Source of the DNA: Lantana camara | Lineage: Eukaryota > Streptophyta > Magnoliopsida > Lamiales > Verbenaceae | Direction of reading: 5' to 3' | Assembly: GCA_037501455.1 (NCBI GenBank) | Contig: CM074858.1 | Coordinates: 76,048,501 to 76,112,500, forward strand | DNA length: 64,000 bases | Part shown: piece after piece, positions 23,939-36,206 of the stretch | Layout: every line of letters starts with the position of its first letter | Position numbering within the stretch: position 1 is the stretch's first letter | Notes under the pieces: generated by a model | Databases searched by the model: none | What the model was told of the DNA's origin: nothing | Seen by the model: the letters and a program-made list of their open reading frames with translations, nothing else | Made by a program: the position numbers and the translations under genes

Positions 23939-25818
23939 ATTTTTTTTAAATATAATAGGTCTGTAACACCCCGGAGCGAAGCAAAAATAAACAAAACTTT
24001 ACAATTTCGAATTTAACGTCAAAACTTATACATATATCATAACTCAGCAAAATGCATAAATAAACAAAATACAATGCATGTGACTCAAGCTCTCCCAAAA
24101 TAAAGGCTCAAAGACAACCGCCTAGCTCCAACTCCTCAGAACGAAAACCTGCAAATTCAAATCAAAGGGGGAAAAAGATAGAAATAACGAGGGTCAGTCC
24201 TACAGACTGGTGAGGGGGCTAACACACGCACCCATATATATATATACATAAGAGCAAAGCAAAAACAAAGCTGAAAGGATTCATGAACCGGGCACGATTT
24301 TTGCATTCTAAAACATTTAACCCGTGGTAATATATATAAAGAAAGAAGTTTGGGGCCGAAGGCCAAATCAAGACAAGTTTTAGAGTTTAGAAATTCGCCC
24401 CCGTTTCACAACCATAAACGAAACATAACGAACCGAAAGCTTAAATCCATCCCACTTACTCCAGAAGCAAAGGCGAAGCGAATTACAAAACAAATCATAA
24501 ATCATTCCCACCCCAACATTGTTTGGGGAAAAGAGGTGCCCCTCTCAACCCCCACATATACACGAAATGAGACGGGGGATCCACCCGCTCCTTCGACGGG
24601 TCACGAAGCACACCGTCGGCTCAAGAAGACCCGCTTTCCTCTCGACCTCCCGAGGATGAGCTAAGTCTCCCTTTTGTGGAGAAGTGCACAGGGGTCGTAA
24701 CCGGCGACCCCATGGTCGTCCCGGGTCTCCCTTACCCACAACTCCGGGGCCCATCACACAAACACATATACTTCCGCTGATCATACTTATCAAGCTTACC
24801 ATTCGAAACTTATCCACAAATCTTATCACGCTTACACACACACACTTTTATCAAAGCTTGTCAAAACAAACGAAAATAGAGCTTATATACTTATAAAAGC
24901 GTTTTCAAATTCTCAAAACAAACGGGATAAATCCCACAAAATACGTATCCAAACACATATCTATATATATACATATATAAGTCGCATGCGGGTTCGAAAT
25001 TCAATTAAGGTTTTAGGTCATCATAGCTAAAAGGAAAGAAAACCTCACCTTGTCGACCAAACCGAACAAAACGGGCCAAAAGGAGTCAAACGAACCACTT
25101 CCTCACATCGGAACGAACCTAAGAGCAAAGCAATGAGCAAGAGGCAAACTTAGACTCAAAGTGAACCATATTGACGCTCGGCAATTGCATATGAATGTAA
25201 GTGATGCAATGCATTTCATATAAATTTATACTTAAGCATATCAAACCAAATATTGAGTCATCATTTAACTAATTCAGGAATTAATTACATAACAGGTCAA
25301 ATATATTTATAACATATCATATTGTATCCTATCGCAAGTATTCATCAAATTAAAGTTCATATAAAAGGTAAAGGATACATAAGAAGTGAAATAAAGTAGC
25401 ATATTAGGCATATAAAAGCATAGGAGTTCATATTAAATCACAAGTCATATATATCACATTAAACGAATCCATAATTTTCATATAACAAGCATACCCTATC
25501 ATACAACATGTTATCAAAGCATTCATATCATAGAAGGAGCAAAGAATGATCATGCAAGGCATATAAATGAGACATGAAGTCATAAATGCACATTAAGGTA
25601 GCATACGTCGCATAAGAGATCATGATTCGAAAACGAGCAATTAAATCAAGCCACAAATTCATAAAACATAAGTTAACACATAATATATCAAGTTAGCAAT
25701 GCATACGAGTCATAAACGGGACAAGAGAAAGTAATTAAAAGCAACGAAACGACGAAAGAATTTCCCCCGGGCTGCCACCGTGAGACATGACACGACTATG
25801 TCCAAAAAGCAAAGGAAA

Positions 25819-25920
25819 CGGACACGGCCGTGTCCGAATTTATAAAAATCTGATGCCCAAGTCGAGGCCTTGACACGGTCGTGTCATGCTGCAGTTCATT
25901 CTTGACACGGCCGTGTCAAG
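25819..25920. repeat. Palindrome cluster, LTR I (arms GACAC)
   Basis: CGGACACGGCCGTGTCCG at 25819-25836, TGACACGGTCGTGTCA at 25871-25886 and CTTGACACGGCCGTGTCAAG at 25901-25920, plus a weaker copy near 25785. The flanking bases extend each stem differently (CG, T, CTT), so every copy has its own matched outer arms around a constant GACAC core. Confidence 0.9.
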
Positions 25921-27179
25921 CATTTCTCCAAAACAAAAATGTGGAGCAGCAGTTCGGTTTTGAGGAGGAAAAACAGGGCAATATACAGCAGCTCTTGGAG
26001 GCTTTCTTCTGACATTTCAACACATATATCATGCATGAAATGAACCCTAAATAACCACATTAACATGCCATAATATGCAGCAACAAAGGTCCCTTCAATC
26101 ATGCAAGAAACGAAGCAAAGAGAGGCATGAATTCAAGCAGGCTGTACTCTCAGATTTGCAGCAGCAATGACACATGAAAACAGGGCAAAACAGGGCATAA
26201 AAGCTTAAGGAAACTTAGCTAACATGTAGAACAACTCATATACTTCATGTCCATGCAATTTCACACAAAAATAAGCACAAGAGATCATCAAACCAAACCA
26301 AAAATCCTGACAGCAGTTCATACGGGCGAGCAGATTTGTGCAGCAGTTTTGAAGCTCAAAACTCATCATGTAAACCAAGGTTTTCAAGGTAAAACCGAGC
26401 ATATTCATAAAGCAACATGTGTAACACATAACCAAGCATTAACACACGAAATTGGATGCAAGAATCCATCAAAGAAAGCTCAAAAACATGACAGCAGTTC
26501 GGTTAAAAAGGAGCTGACAGCAGCAGTTCGAAATTCCATTTTCAGGGCCAAAAACTCAAGCTTTCAATCATGTTATCAATGGAGAATCAACCCTAACACA
26601 TCTATCATGAAGTATAGATCAAGAATGGAAGCAAAGAAGCTCATATAATCAACAAGGAAACACCAAATCAGCCATAAACTTAAGCTAAGCCATGGATTCA
26701 AAAATATAAGCTAACCCTAACTATTCATGCAAGCTTTCAAACCCTTATTAAATCTGAATTAAATCATGGATTTCAAGGATCAAACGAAGCATATAAGAGA
26801 GGAGAATACATAAATATACTTACCTTTAAGATGTGAAGAAGTATGGAGAAGATTGTCTTCAAAAATCTCAAGATATGGAAAAGGGCTTCTTCTTCTCTTC
26901 TCTTCTCTTCATGGATCAGCTGCTCTTCCTCCTCTTGTGGGTGTGTTGGACGAATTGAAAGGGTAGGGAAGATATAGGGCTGACTTAATATCATATAAAC
27001 CAAGGTTAAAGGCTTGAGCATGGTTAAATTGGCCCCACAAGTGTAAGACTAGTCAAAGATGGTGGCTTTAGCGCAAGCTGTTCATTCCGGGCGAAAAACG
27101 AGGGTCCAAATGGGCTTAGAAAAATACCAAATCAGGTTCCTTGGCTTCATCTCTTCGTTACGAGTCCAACGCATCTTCC

Positions 27180-27199
27180 GGAATTCGAATGCGAATTCC
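27180..27199 (-). promoter_or_regulatory. Conserved covarying hairpin, LTR I
   Basis: GGAATTCG-AATG-CGAATTCC as read on plus: 8-bp perfect arms and a 4-nt loop. It lies 375 bp before the putative exon-1 donor. Confidence 0.6.
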
Positions 27200-27772
27200 C
27201 TAGCTCAAGTTATGGCCTCCGGAACACAAGGCGCGCTAAAACTAGTTAGACCCTCATGTCCCTCGTCAAATACCAAAGGTTTAAAACCTCGACAAATGAA
27301 CACGAAAACTTAAAACGAGCATGCAAACACATTCATAACTCACATATATCACGCATACCAAAATTTCACAAAAAAAATCGGAATTGAATTCCGGCACATA
27401 ACGAGCAAATTACGAGCATACGTAACTTAAACGTTTAAAATTCAAAGTTCATAAATATAAACAATTAATTTCATATAAATTCAAATAATCATAAAAGCAT
27501 TAAAATAACATTCAAATATGTAACAAAATAATTTAAAGCACATAAAACCCTCTCGTTACGACGTACCTGGAAATCCGAACGATCGGGATGTTACAAGGTC
27601 GGCTCGTGAACCGGCTCGCGAGCCACGAACAAGAATAAAAAGGTTCGGGTTCGAGTTCAGTTCGAACCTTGGTTCTGTTCGACATTAGCTCGAACTTTTC
27701 AAATTTGAATTCGAACTTTAACCAGCTCGGTTCGGTCAGCTCGCGAACTGGCTCGGTTCGTATACATCCCTA

Positions 27773-27907
27773 CATGTGGTGCCCAAGTCACTGAACAGCC
27801 ACATCCCCGCACTAGAACCTAGTCCGTATGCGAAATGGACGATTTATATGCAGACCAAGCAATAGCGAACGAGAGACTGACAGACTCACACTTAAGGTAG
27901 GCAGTAC
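27773..27907 (-). mobile_element. Fragment of another Tekay-like LTR (J)
   Basis: It begins TGTGGTGCCC at 27776 and shows in order the blocks CCACATCCCCGCAC, GAAATGGAC and AGCGAACGAGAG that mark the 3' ends of these LTRs read backwards. It is cut at 27907 by LTR B. The hAT element lies at its very edge. The rest of this LTR was not found. Confidence 0.6.
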
Positions 27908-28883
27908 TGTGACACCCCGATTTCTCGGCAGTATTGTACGCGCGCCACGCGTGTGAATTTTGAGATTTAGGATTTATTTAATTCCTTTCGTTGATTTAAT
28001 TGCCCTATTTAATTTATTTTAATTTGAACTCTTGTGACTTATATGATTTTTAATTCCTTCCTTCGTGAATTTAATTATGTGAATTATATGTTTAATTTTC
28101 TTGAGCATGATTAAGTGTTTAATTATTCGTATTTGTGCCTAATTGATCCTAATTGCAACTTTATTTAATTTGTGGACTTAATTGTTTATAACTTGGGGAC
28201 TTAATTGTAGCATTCATGAATTGGGTACCTAATTGAATAACTTTAAATTCTTGGAGGACTATGTGGCAAATTTTCCTTTTTCTTCACCTACATTACACGA
28301 TACAAACACATATAGACACATACTTACACATTTCTCTTCATTTCTTATACAAGTGCAAGGCACAACATTTCCATCTCTTTCCCTCACCATTTCGGTTGAA
28401 ACAAGAAAGCTTGGCCAAGGATTTTCTTTCATTTTTCATCAAGAATTCAAGCACATGATCATCCCTTCCCCTTTCCCTTCATTTTCTTCCATTTTCAAGG
28501 TATGGTATGGATTGTATGTTGAAGTTTTCATAAGTGATGTTAGGGTTTTATGTTATATGATGAATCCATGAACTTATATGAAGTATATGTGATGATTATG
28601 AGTTAATATATGCATCCATAACTTGAGTTTCATGAAGTTTGAGCATGAGTGATCATTTTCTTATTGAGGGTTTCTTGGATGAATTTTGATTAGATTGGGG
28701 CATGGATTCTTGGTTATTTTGATGCCTAATCGTGTATTAAGTGTTTATATGTGTGTTCTTGTTGATTTCTTCCCTTTGAGACGTGTAGTTTTGGCTTGTG
28801 GATGAATTTTTCACCATCCCCTGTTTTGTTCTTCTCAGAACTGAACTGCTGTAGGCCGCGACACCTTTTGAACTGTTTTCTGG

Positions 28884-29290
28884 CGCGGCCGCGACACTAG
28901 TACAGATTTGGCTTTTGGGAGTTCGTCGCGCCCGTGACGCTTTTGAACTAAAAACCAAGGGCTGCCGTGACAACAGGTCAGTAGGTGCTTCTGGACCACT
29001 ATCGCGACCGTGACCGTGTATCATAGGCCGTCGCGGCCGCGCCCAGAGAACAACTAAAACACGTCGCGGGCACGACGGACTTACAGAATAGACGTATTCT
29101 GTAACAACTAAAACACATCGCGGGCGCGATGGACTTACAGAATAGACGTATTCTATAAGTTCGTCGCGCCCGCGACGTGTTTTAGTTGTTCTCTGGGCGC
29201 TGTTGCGACGGGCGACGACATGTCAGCGAGTTCCTTTGCTAGTCCATCGCGCCCGTGACGTGGCCTAGCGTGCCCGCGACCGCTTCTGGC
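28884..29290. repeat. Palindrome cluster, LTR B (arms GTCGC)
   Basis: Examples: CGCGGCCGCG at 28884-28893, CGTCGC-GCCC-GTGACG at 28924-28939 (one mismatch), GCGGCCGC near 29033-29040 and CGTCGCGCCCGCGACG at 29162-29177, with several half-decayed copies to 29290. Embedded is a longer fold: arms 29039-29083 and 29157-29200 are inverted copies enclosing two copies of a 54-bp unit, each containing TTACAGAATA-GACG-TATTCTGTAA or a close variant. Confidence 0.8.
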
Positions 29291-29757
29291 ACGGTAGCGA
29301 CGCACCCCTGTTTTCCAATTTAGTTTTCCTGTGACACCCCGCTCATTCGATCGTACAGGTTTATGCCACGTGTGAGCTTATTTTTCGTAATTGTATTTAT
29401 TTTCATTTTTTTATTTGATGCATTCATATTTTACTTTTATTGTTTTCTATATGAATTATTTGAAATTATATGAAATATGTGATTTAAATGTCAAGAAAAT
29501 GCCCTAAGTGAAATTATGATGTGAATTCTTGAGAATTATGAATTTATGATATATGAATTTTATTCCCGAGCATGTTAATTTAGTAAATTGTGTGATATAA
29601 GTGATTTAAGGATGTAATTGCATGATTTTAAAATATGTGGACTTAATTGAAAATTTGGTTTTGGACTTATTTGTAACTTTTTGAAAGTTTTGGACTTGTT
29701 TGGAAAATAAGTCATTTTAGTACACTTGTGTACGTTTTAATTTATATCTTGAGCTCC

Positions 29758-29777
29758 GGCACTCGGATTCAAGTGCC
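29758..29777 (+). promoter_or_regulatory. Conserved covarying hairpin, LTR C
   Basis: GGCACTCG-GATT-CAAGTGCC. Relative to LTR D the third base A is C and its partner T is G, so pairing is kept. One pair near the loop (G..C to G..A) is lost. Confidence 0.6.
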
Positions 29778-30620
29778 GTCTTCGGCGTTTAACTCCTTTT
29801 GACGACCCGGACATAATGGAATATGTTTCGTAATTTTTCGATGTCGTTTCGACCCCCGACGAAACAGATTTCAGCCACTCGTTCCCTATTACGCCCCTAT
29901 AACCTATTTTTGAACTTTGAGAGCTAATCCTTGTACTTTATTTGACTTAATCTCACCTAAAACCACCCCTCATCTCCTTTTTTGCTGCTGAATCTCGAAC
30001 CAAACCTGCAAGAAAGAAAGAAAAGAGAGCAACAAGAAACCATCTCCATTTTTTTGTCCATTTTGAGCTCATCCGTATACCTCTTCTCCTCCAAGCTTCA
30101 AGGTGAGTTTAGATCCTTTTTCTCCGGATTCTTGTGCATATATTGATCCATAAGAATCATGTTTTTATGTTGAGAAGTTATGGTTATGGAGTTCTTGATG
30201 AATAGTTAGGGTTTAAATGAAATATGTTGAGTTTTTCCTTCAATGTTGCTGTCACGATTTTGCCGCTGTTGTGTATGAATTATGAATTGAATTTGCATCG
30301 TTTTACTGCTATGTTGTTGCTTTATCCTTGCTGTTTTCATGCTTTTTTTGCTGCTGCACATGCTTTGTTTTTCCCCTGCCTAAATTACAGCTGCTGCGTG
30401 GTGTTTTTATTTGACAAATAACTACTCTTTTTCTTCCATTTCTTGCCGGTTTGCTGCGTGAGTTTAGGGGCTGAATTGTGTTCATTTTTGTGCCGTTTTG
30501 CTGCCTTATTTTGCTGCATTTCGTACCTGCTTTACTGCTGCTACTCCCTGCGTTTGTGAGCTGCTGCTATTGTGTTTGAGATGGAAAGGGGGGCTGTAAT
30601 TAGAAGAAAATTGATTTTCG

Positions 30621-30744
30621 AGTCGCGGCCACGACTTTGGATGAACTGGAGATCTTCATGACCGCGACTCACACCTTGAAGCTGCCTGAAATTTGAGTCG
30701 CGACCCCGACGTGCTGGGGGAGAAATTTGGTCGCGCCCGCGACC
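30621..30744. repeat. Palindrome cluster, LTR C (arms GTCGC)
   Basis: AGTCG-CGGCCA-CGACT at 30621-30636, GTCG-CGACCC-CGAC near 30697-30710 and the perfect-arm GGTCGCGCCCGCGACC at 30729-30744. They follow a stretch rich in TGCTGC words (30240-30570). Confidence 0.75.
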
Positions 30745-31497
30745 TTGTTCTGCATGCATTTCGTTGCACCTGATCTATTTTCCCATGCATTTTTCCTTCT
30801 TTTAATTGTTCTATACGTGGGCTTGCAAGTATGTGTATATATATTATATATGTCTAATGTTTGAAATTGAATTTGCATGCATGTTTGTATGTACGTGTGT
30901 GCATGTATATATATATATGTGTATGTGTGTGTGTGTGTGTGTGATTATGTATATATATATATGTTATATTATATGTTGTATATATAATATAATGTATGTT
31001 TTATATTATAATTTTGATTATGGAATTTGTTTTGTTAAGTTTATATATGTTATGACATTGAATAATTCGATCTCGCGTACATGATTTTCGTATTTTATTT
31101 CATGCTCTTTAAATGCCTTCTTTTAATTGTTTATGACTTATATGTTAATGTAAACATGTTATATTGTATGTTAAATGTCTTGAATTAATTTTATGGAGTC
31201 ATTTTATACGAATTTTACGTGATATGAACTTGAACGTTTTAAATGACACCTTCTTGAACTTTATTTGCATGCATCACCATGCGTCTATATGGTACATAAT
31301 TGAGTCTAAGTCTTTAGTGTTACGTTTTTTTGTCACAGGGGTGCTTCCGGGAGGAGTCGTACTCGAAGTTTAAAGTTGTTCGGGGTTGTTTTCTCGCACC
31401 ACATTACACTTTTGTTCAAAGGTGAGGTTTAGGTTATTTTCTTTTTAGTTAAGCAACCTAAAACCCTTAAATCCTCGTTTTCTATCCCGCATGTGAC

Positions 31498-31560
<63 letters not shown>

Positions 31561-33727
31561 AATATGTGTAATGTACGATATGTTTATGATCTTGTGATCA
31601 AGTTTCGGCTTTCAAAAGGGCTATAACTACGAGCATTTATGAGCTCATGTTTTAATGAAAGTTTAATGTTTATGAAAGTTTAATACTTATGTACGTATTG
31701 TTAATGGTTCGTTTTGAGCGAGAATGATTGGTAAAGGTAATGTAATGGTAATGTTGGATCTATGGAGATTACGGGTTAGGACGCCCGGTACGGTAGATGG
31801 CCGTCTGGTTAAGCCTAAACGTGGTTTCCCTCCAAGGTCTTACGCGCGACCGCGGGAGGTTGGGAAGCCGTAGTGCTCTTGCTGCCTTCGATATGAAGTT
31901 GGGGAGGACTCGTGTAGGTTAGCTACCTCTCGAGGAATTTACAATGGCACTCGTATGGTTTAACTGCCCTGTAGGAATATACTAATGGATGGTTAGGGTT
32001 GACGGACCCTTCCATCACCGAAGTAGGGGATTGAATGTGATTTTGTTTTATGTAATGTAACGTATTGAGAAGTAACGGTGGATGCTCGTACTCGCCGAGC
32101 TTAATGAAATGGATTGGATTATGGAACGAGAATAGAGTCTTTATTAATGTAATGTATGCGTATTTGATATGTATTGTTTTATGAAAATATTTTGGTATGC
32201 AAAACCTATTCCCGATTCATAACCTTTATCTTTTTACGTGTTTTGCTCTATATATGTATAGTGTGTGGGTGTGCGTTAGCCCCCTCACTCAGTCGAGATA
32301 TGACTGACACCTCTCCTTTCCCACTTTTAGTTTGCAGGTCCTTTGAGCACGAGCTAGGCGGAGAAGTGGGTCGTTCGAGTCTCACTTTTGGGTGTAGGTC
32401 GTGCTAGGTGCATCACATATCATTTTGGCTTTGTACTTAATGAATTGATCATGTTATGGCTATGTATATTTGATCACTTGATGTATATGTTGATTTTGGA
32501 ATTTTATATTATTAGAACTCCTTGCTTCCGCTATTTGATTATTTGTTGCCTGCTCTGATTTAGTTTTAGCTCCGCCTAACCTAGTGAGTGTATGGTCTCC
32601 CGTTCTCTTAGACTTGGGCTCGTGTATGGATTTTCCATTTCATATGCTGGTTCGGGTTTAGGTGCGGGGGATGTGGTGGCCCGCGCTCCGGGTGCTACAT
32701 TTCCTGTCTCGTTTTATGCTTTAATTTCCCTCCGTTGCTTCCTCTAATGCATGATTGAGACTTATAAGACTTTATCATGATTGAATTCTCGTTAAAACAT
32801 GCGTGGGACATTAATTGTGCACAAGAACTTGTTCATGATATATCTTGACTTCATAATCATACCATTTCATTCTTATTTCATCACCGTGCATCGTACTTGG
32901 TTCATATTGAGTTGAGTCTTACTAGTATCCTGTTTTTCTTGTCCAGAGGGTTCTCAGGAGGGCGACGAGCTAGCCGTGTAGGGTCCGGGGAGTCTGTTTG
33001 CTTCTTTTGGTTTCGGTATAGGTGAGGAATTGATAGGTTATATAATATAAACCCTACAACCCTCTTATGTGATAATTTGGTCAAAAACCTATTATATTGT
33101 ATTTGGTTTAAAAGGTAAATGTTTTCAAATGAACCCTTGATCTATTCCTGTCCTTTTTTGGCGAGAATCTTACACTTCTTGGGACCCAGGGGCTTGTATA
33201 TTGAGAGGACCGAGAAAGCATGGGCTGACAACTATCTCTTGCATAAGTCTCAACCAAATTCGGACTTCCCGGACATTCACCAGGAGGTTTGGTGAATCGA
33301 AGGGGCTCCGATCAATGGGATTCTTGTACCCATTGATCATTCTGTCCTGGGTGGTAAGGACTAGCTACCCGAACCACAAACCCGGAGGAAAAAGGAGTAT
33401 TTGTGCACCGGAACTGAATCCTGTATTAAGTGAAACCTAAATCTTGCATGATCACTTAATAACTTTAGCCGGTACAGTAAAGGAGTAAGGTTGGAGACTG
33501 CTCACTCGCCGAGCCACTGATCACTTATCCTGAATAAATCTTGATAGTTGTAATTCCATACATTGATATGCCGTGTTTTACTTGTCTCCTTGAAAATATT
33601 GTATGGAATTATGGCTTGCATGATCTTTACTGCTTTCTATATACTACTTATGCCATTCACTCAGTTTTGTAGAGACTGACTCACTTAGTTTTGTAGAGAC
33701 TGACCCCTCCCTTCTTTATCCCTCAGG

Positions 33728-34164
33728 TACTTCAATCAAATATCAAATGACGGGTTCAACTAACATAGATACCTAATCCCGAAATTCATAATTCAACACT
33801 AACACAATTTCACAAAATAAATACGGGTTCAACTGGGCCCTAGAAACCCGTCCTATAATTAGCCATAACACGTAAATGCAATTACAACTTGAAATTCTTC
33901 CAAAAGAACTACAAAATCTTAAAGGATTAAATGCAAGATATAATAATACTGAGAGGACACAATTGAACTGGGGATTTCTAATTAGACGTTTTCACTTAGG
34001 GTTTTCAAAGAGAGATCTAAAATATATTTTCAAATCGTATTTTCTTTTGTGGACTTATTTTATAACCTTACGGCTACGATTAGGTTTCATAATTTGATTA
34101 ATACCTAATTGGTTATAATAAAATCATAGTCCCATGTTTAAGGACAACTCACTTTAATCGTTTC
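33728..34164 (+). mobile_element. LTR K-like fragment (plus), part 1
   Basis: From about 33940 this matches the reverse complement of 3470-3300 (CACTTAGGGTTTTCAAA block and the CATAATTTGATTAATACCTAATTGG region), so it is a plus-oriented relative of LTR K. The first 200 bp are unassigned AT-rich DNA. It joins the truncated LTR B without a clean boundary. It is the target of the copia insertion at 34165. Confidence 0.5.
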
Positions 34165-34347
34165 TGTTAGAAGATACGTCTAATTAGGGTAGTTATATTG
34201 TTACCTTAATTAACGGAGATAATCAATCCCTGGCTTGTAGGGATCCTTTTCTATTTATCTTAAGAGTTGTTCTCGTTCCTCTGTATTCAGAATCAAAATG
34301 ATAAATAATATTTTTCCTTCTCCCATCTTCATATCTATATTTCAACA
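34165..34347 (+). repeat. 5' LTR of copia element
   Basis: 183 bp, nearly identical to 49550-49732 (three differences noticed: ATACG/ATATG, ATCCTT/ATCATT, GATAAA/GACGAA). Confidence 0.92.
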
Positions 34348-34360
34348 TGGTATTAAGAGC
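34348..34360 (+). other. Primer-binding site (degenerate)
   Basis: TGGTATTAAGAGC directly follows the 5' LTR. It resembles the methionine-tRNA site TGGTATCAGAGC with small changes. Confidence 0.6.
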
Positions 34361-34426
34361 GGTGTTGAAATCCTTGGGACTCAGCTTTAAACCATCATCG
34401 TCCCATATCCAAACCAACAACCAAAC

Positions 34427-34770
34427 ATGTCAAAAATCCAAGAAATCAAACCCAACCCTCAAGAACTTACCCCAAAATTGGCATCTCAGATCACAAATCT
34501 GATGTGTACAAACCTGCAAACCCAACCAAACATGTCCAATTCGGAAAACCTCTCAACTAGACTCAAACTCAACAATGATAATTACCCGCTATGGGCGAGA
34601 TTGACGCGTATGGCAATCGGCGGAAGGGGATGTCATTCCCATCTAACAGGAACACCACCCGCGCCACAAGCAACAGACCCAAAATACGATCTGTGGGAAC
34701 AAACTGACCAACTAGTGTTCACATGGATCGTCCAAAACATCAAGATCAGCCTAGTTAGCAACGTGTTATA
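34427..34770 (+). pseudogene. gag: copia gag, N-terminal segment
   Basis: 114 codons from an ATG 79 bp after the LTR (MSKIQEIKPNPQ). It contains the copia gag signature NNDNYPLWARLTRMAIGG and DPKYDLWEQTDQLVFTWI. The frame ends at a TAG at the junction with solo LTR E. With E removed the reading continues (SNVL, stop, FPTAKALWDG), and the stop fits a CAG-to-TAG change. Gag forms the particle that holds the RNA. Confidence 0.85.
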
Positions 34771-36186
34771 GTTCCTGTAGCACCCCGCACGTGAGGTACC
34801 ACATCCCCGCACTATGGCTCAACACGAGTAACGAAATAGGAAGTCCGCACCCGCATCAAACCATAGCGAACGGGAGACAAACAAAACAACCCTCCTAGGC
34901 TAGGCGGAACTTAGACCCTGCAATCAAACCATTCAACCAAACATAATGCGTCGGGAAACTAAAATCCAAACACATGCTTTGGCCACAGGCCTGCAGAAAT
35001 TAAACACACGAACCACAAACAGACTTGGGCTCCTCAGGCCTCTTTTAGCCCATAACAAAGTCCTAACAAGGCAATTCAATAACAAATGCATAATCTTACA
35101 GAGTCGAATCATACACAATTTAAATATAGATGCGAGTGCAGAGACTCTTCTAACTTAACTTGACCGACTCAAAGACTCAACCAAAACTCCGCCTTGCTCA
35201 AAACTCCAACGCGAAACCTGCGCACTAAAAGGTTGGGGAGGGAGAGGGTCAGTCTCTAAAAGACTGAGTGACCAGGAGCGATATACGTATATATAAAACA
35301 TGCACATGTAAGTCATAAATCCCGAGCAAGGTTTTATCTAAAATTAGTTCCCAAAAAGGGCAAGAAATGACTAAGCAATGCTCGAACTTTACGACTAATT
35401 ATATTAAATTTATTAAGTTTATAATTCATTCATAAACATAAAGGCTCGGCGAGTGAGCGTGCATTATCTCTGTAACGCCCCAGTTCTTTTATTAGTACAG
35501 CATGACGTATATGTTTACTAAATTGCGCAAATTAATTGGTTTTTAGTGTTTTCTATAATTAAATTTCATTGTTTAATTGTTAAATAAGTGATTAATTGAA
35601 ATATACGCAATATTTGAATTTGAATTTATGTGAATAACTTGTGTGTTCCTTAATTGCGCGAAATAATTAATTATACGTGTCTTATATATTTAATTTTGCT
35701 TTAATTATATTAAATGTTAATTATTTTATCTAGTGTTATTAATATTAAATATATTTATATAATATAAATATAAATATATATATTATTGTGTACGTGTGCA
35801 TGAGAATAATTATGCATGCATTTTATGTTTATATATTATATATGAATGCATGTATTATAAGTTATATATATACGTATGCATGCATTATTATATATAATAT
35901 ATTATATATGAATTGAATTGTTTATTAATGTTAATGTTATGAATTTTATTGTTACTTTGCGTATAAGTGACATTTACGTGCTTCGTTTCTATTTGAATTG
36001 ATACCGGAATTTTGTGCGAATTTAATATGTTGAACTTATACGTATCTTGTATATGAATATTTGTTCGTTTCGTATTTTTGGATTCATTTGCATGTGGTTT
36101 GGATTTAATTTTAATTTTGGAATCCAAGTCGGGGGCTAACGAGCACTTAGCGCACCCTTGGTTCCGTATTTAATATCTTGAGCTCG

Positions 36187-36206
36187 GGAACTCGGATTCG
36201 AGTTCC
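36187..36206 (+). promoter_or_regulatory. Conserved covarying hairpin, LTR D
   Basis: GGAACTCGGATTCGAGTTCC: 8-bp perfect arms around GATT. It lies 68 bp before the TATA-like block and 374 bp before the putative exon-1 donor. Confidence 0.65.

Larger units (their letters stand above)
23962..27595 (-). mobile_element. Solo gypsy-type LTR I (3634 bp)
   Basis: It starts TGTAACACCCC and ends GGGATGTTACA, with aggtc duplicated at 23957-23961 and 27596-27600. In sense (minus): conserved hairpin 27180-27199, donor-like AAAG|GTAAGT with last exon base 26824, palindrome cluster 25819-25920, exon-like block 25118-25049 (70 bp, after CTCTTAG, before GTGAGG), and acceptor-like TTTGCAG at 24149-24151 followed by GGAGCTAGGCGG. 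The last segment (about 190 bp) is shorter than in the other LTRs and the usual CCCGTTCGC/GTGCGGGGG end block was not seen. Short frames inside show no sign of being genes. Confidence 0.88.
23649..27772. mobile_element. hAT-like non-autonomous element split by solo LTR I
   Basis: The ends are inverted repeats: TAGGGATGTATATGAACCGA at 23649 and the reverse complement TAGGGATGTATACGAACCGA at 27772. They are flanked by an 8-bp duplication with one mismatch (catgtagt 23641-23648, catgtggt 27773-27780), as for hAT elements. Without the nested LTR it is about 490 bp. Both halves are rich in self-complementary TTCG/CTCG words (GGTTCGGCTCGAAC style), so it can fold on itself. A TA microsatellite lies near 23872-23938. 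No transposase. Confidence 0.75.
29330..32699 (+). mobile_element. Solo gypsy-type LTR C (3370 bp)
   Basis: It starts TGTGACACCCC and ends GGGTGCTACA, with tttcc duplicated at 29325-29329 and 32700-32704. Its end block closely matches LTR G in sense. Layout: hairpin 29758-29777, donor TTCAAG|GTGAGT at 30103, palindromes 30621-30744, exon-like block 31339-31421 (83 bp, after TTGTCACAG, before GTGAGGTTTAG), acceptor TTTGCAG at 32337, then GAGCTAGGCGG. A TA/TG microsatellite lies near 30909-30965 and a pure TA run at about 31504-31557. No coding sequence. Confidence 0.9.
27908..33727 (+). mobile_element. LTR B, truncated at its 3' end, split by solo LTR C
   Basis: It starts TGTGACACCCCGATTTCTCG and aligns in sense with the reverse complement of LTR F (42921-45765), including the ACGCGCGCCACGCGTG block. 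Layout: donor-like TTCAAG|GTATGG at 28500, palindromes 28884-29290, exon-like block 32947-33021 (75 bp, after TTGTCCAG, before GTGAGGAATTG), the CTCACTCGCCGAGCC block near 33510, and acceptor CCCTCAG at 33726. Just after that the sequence leaves the LTR, so about 390 bp, including the usual end block, are missing. LTR C is nested at 29330-32699. Confidence 0.75.

Noticed and set aside
24350..24841. Overlapping frames of about 100 codons in LTR I
   Set aside because: Inside a solo LTR, on both strands, no domain.
28884..29040. Rare-cutter-like sites (GCGGCCGC) as restriction-modification targets
   Set aside because: Arms differ between LTRs and no such system is known in plants; better described as part of the palindrome clusters.
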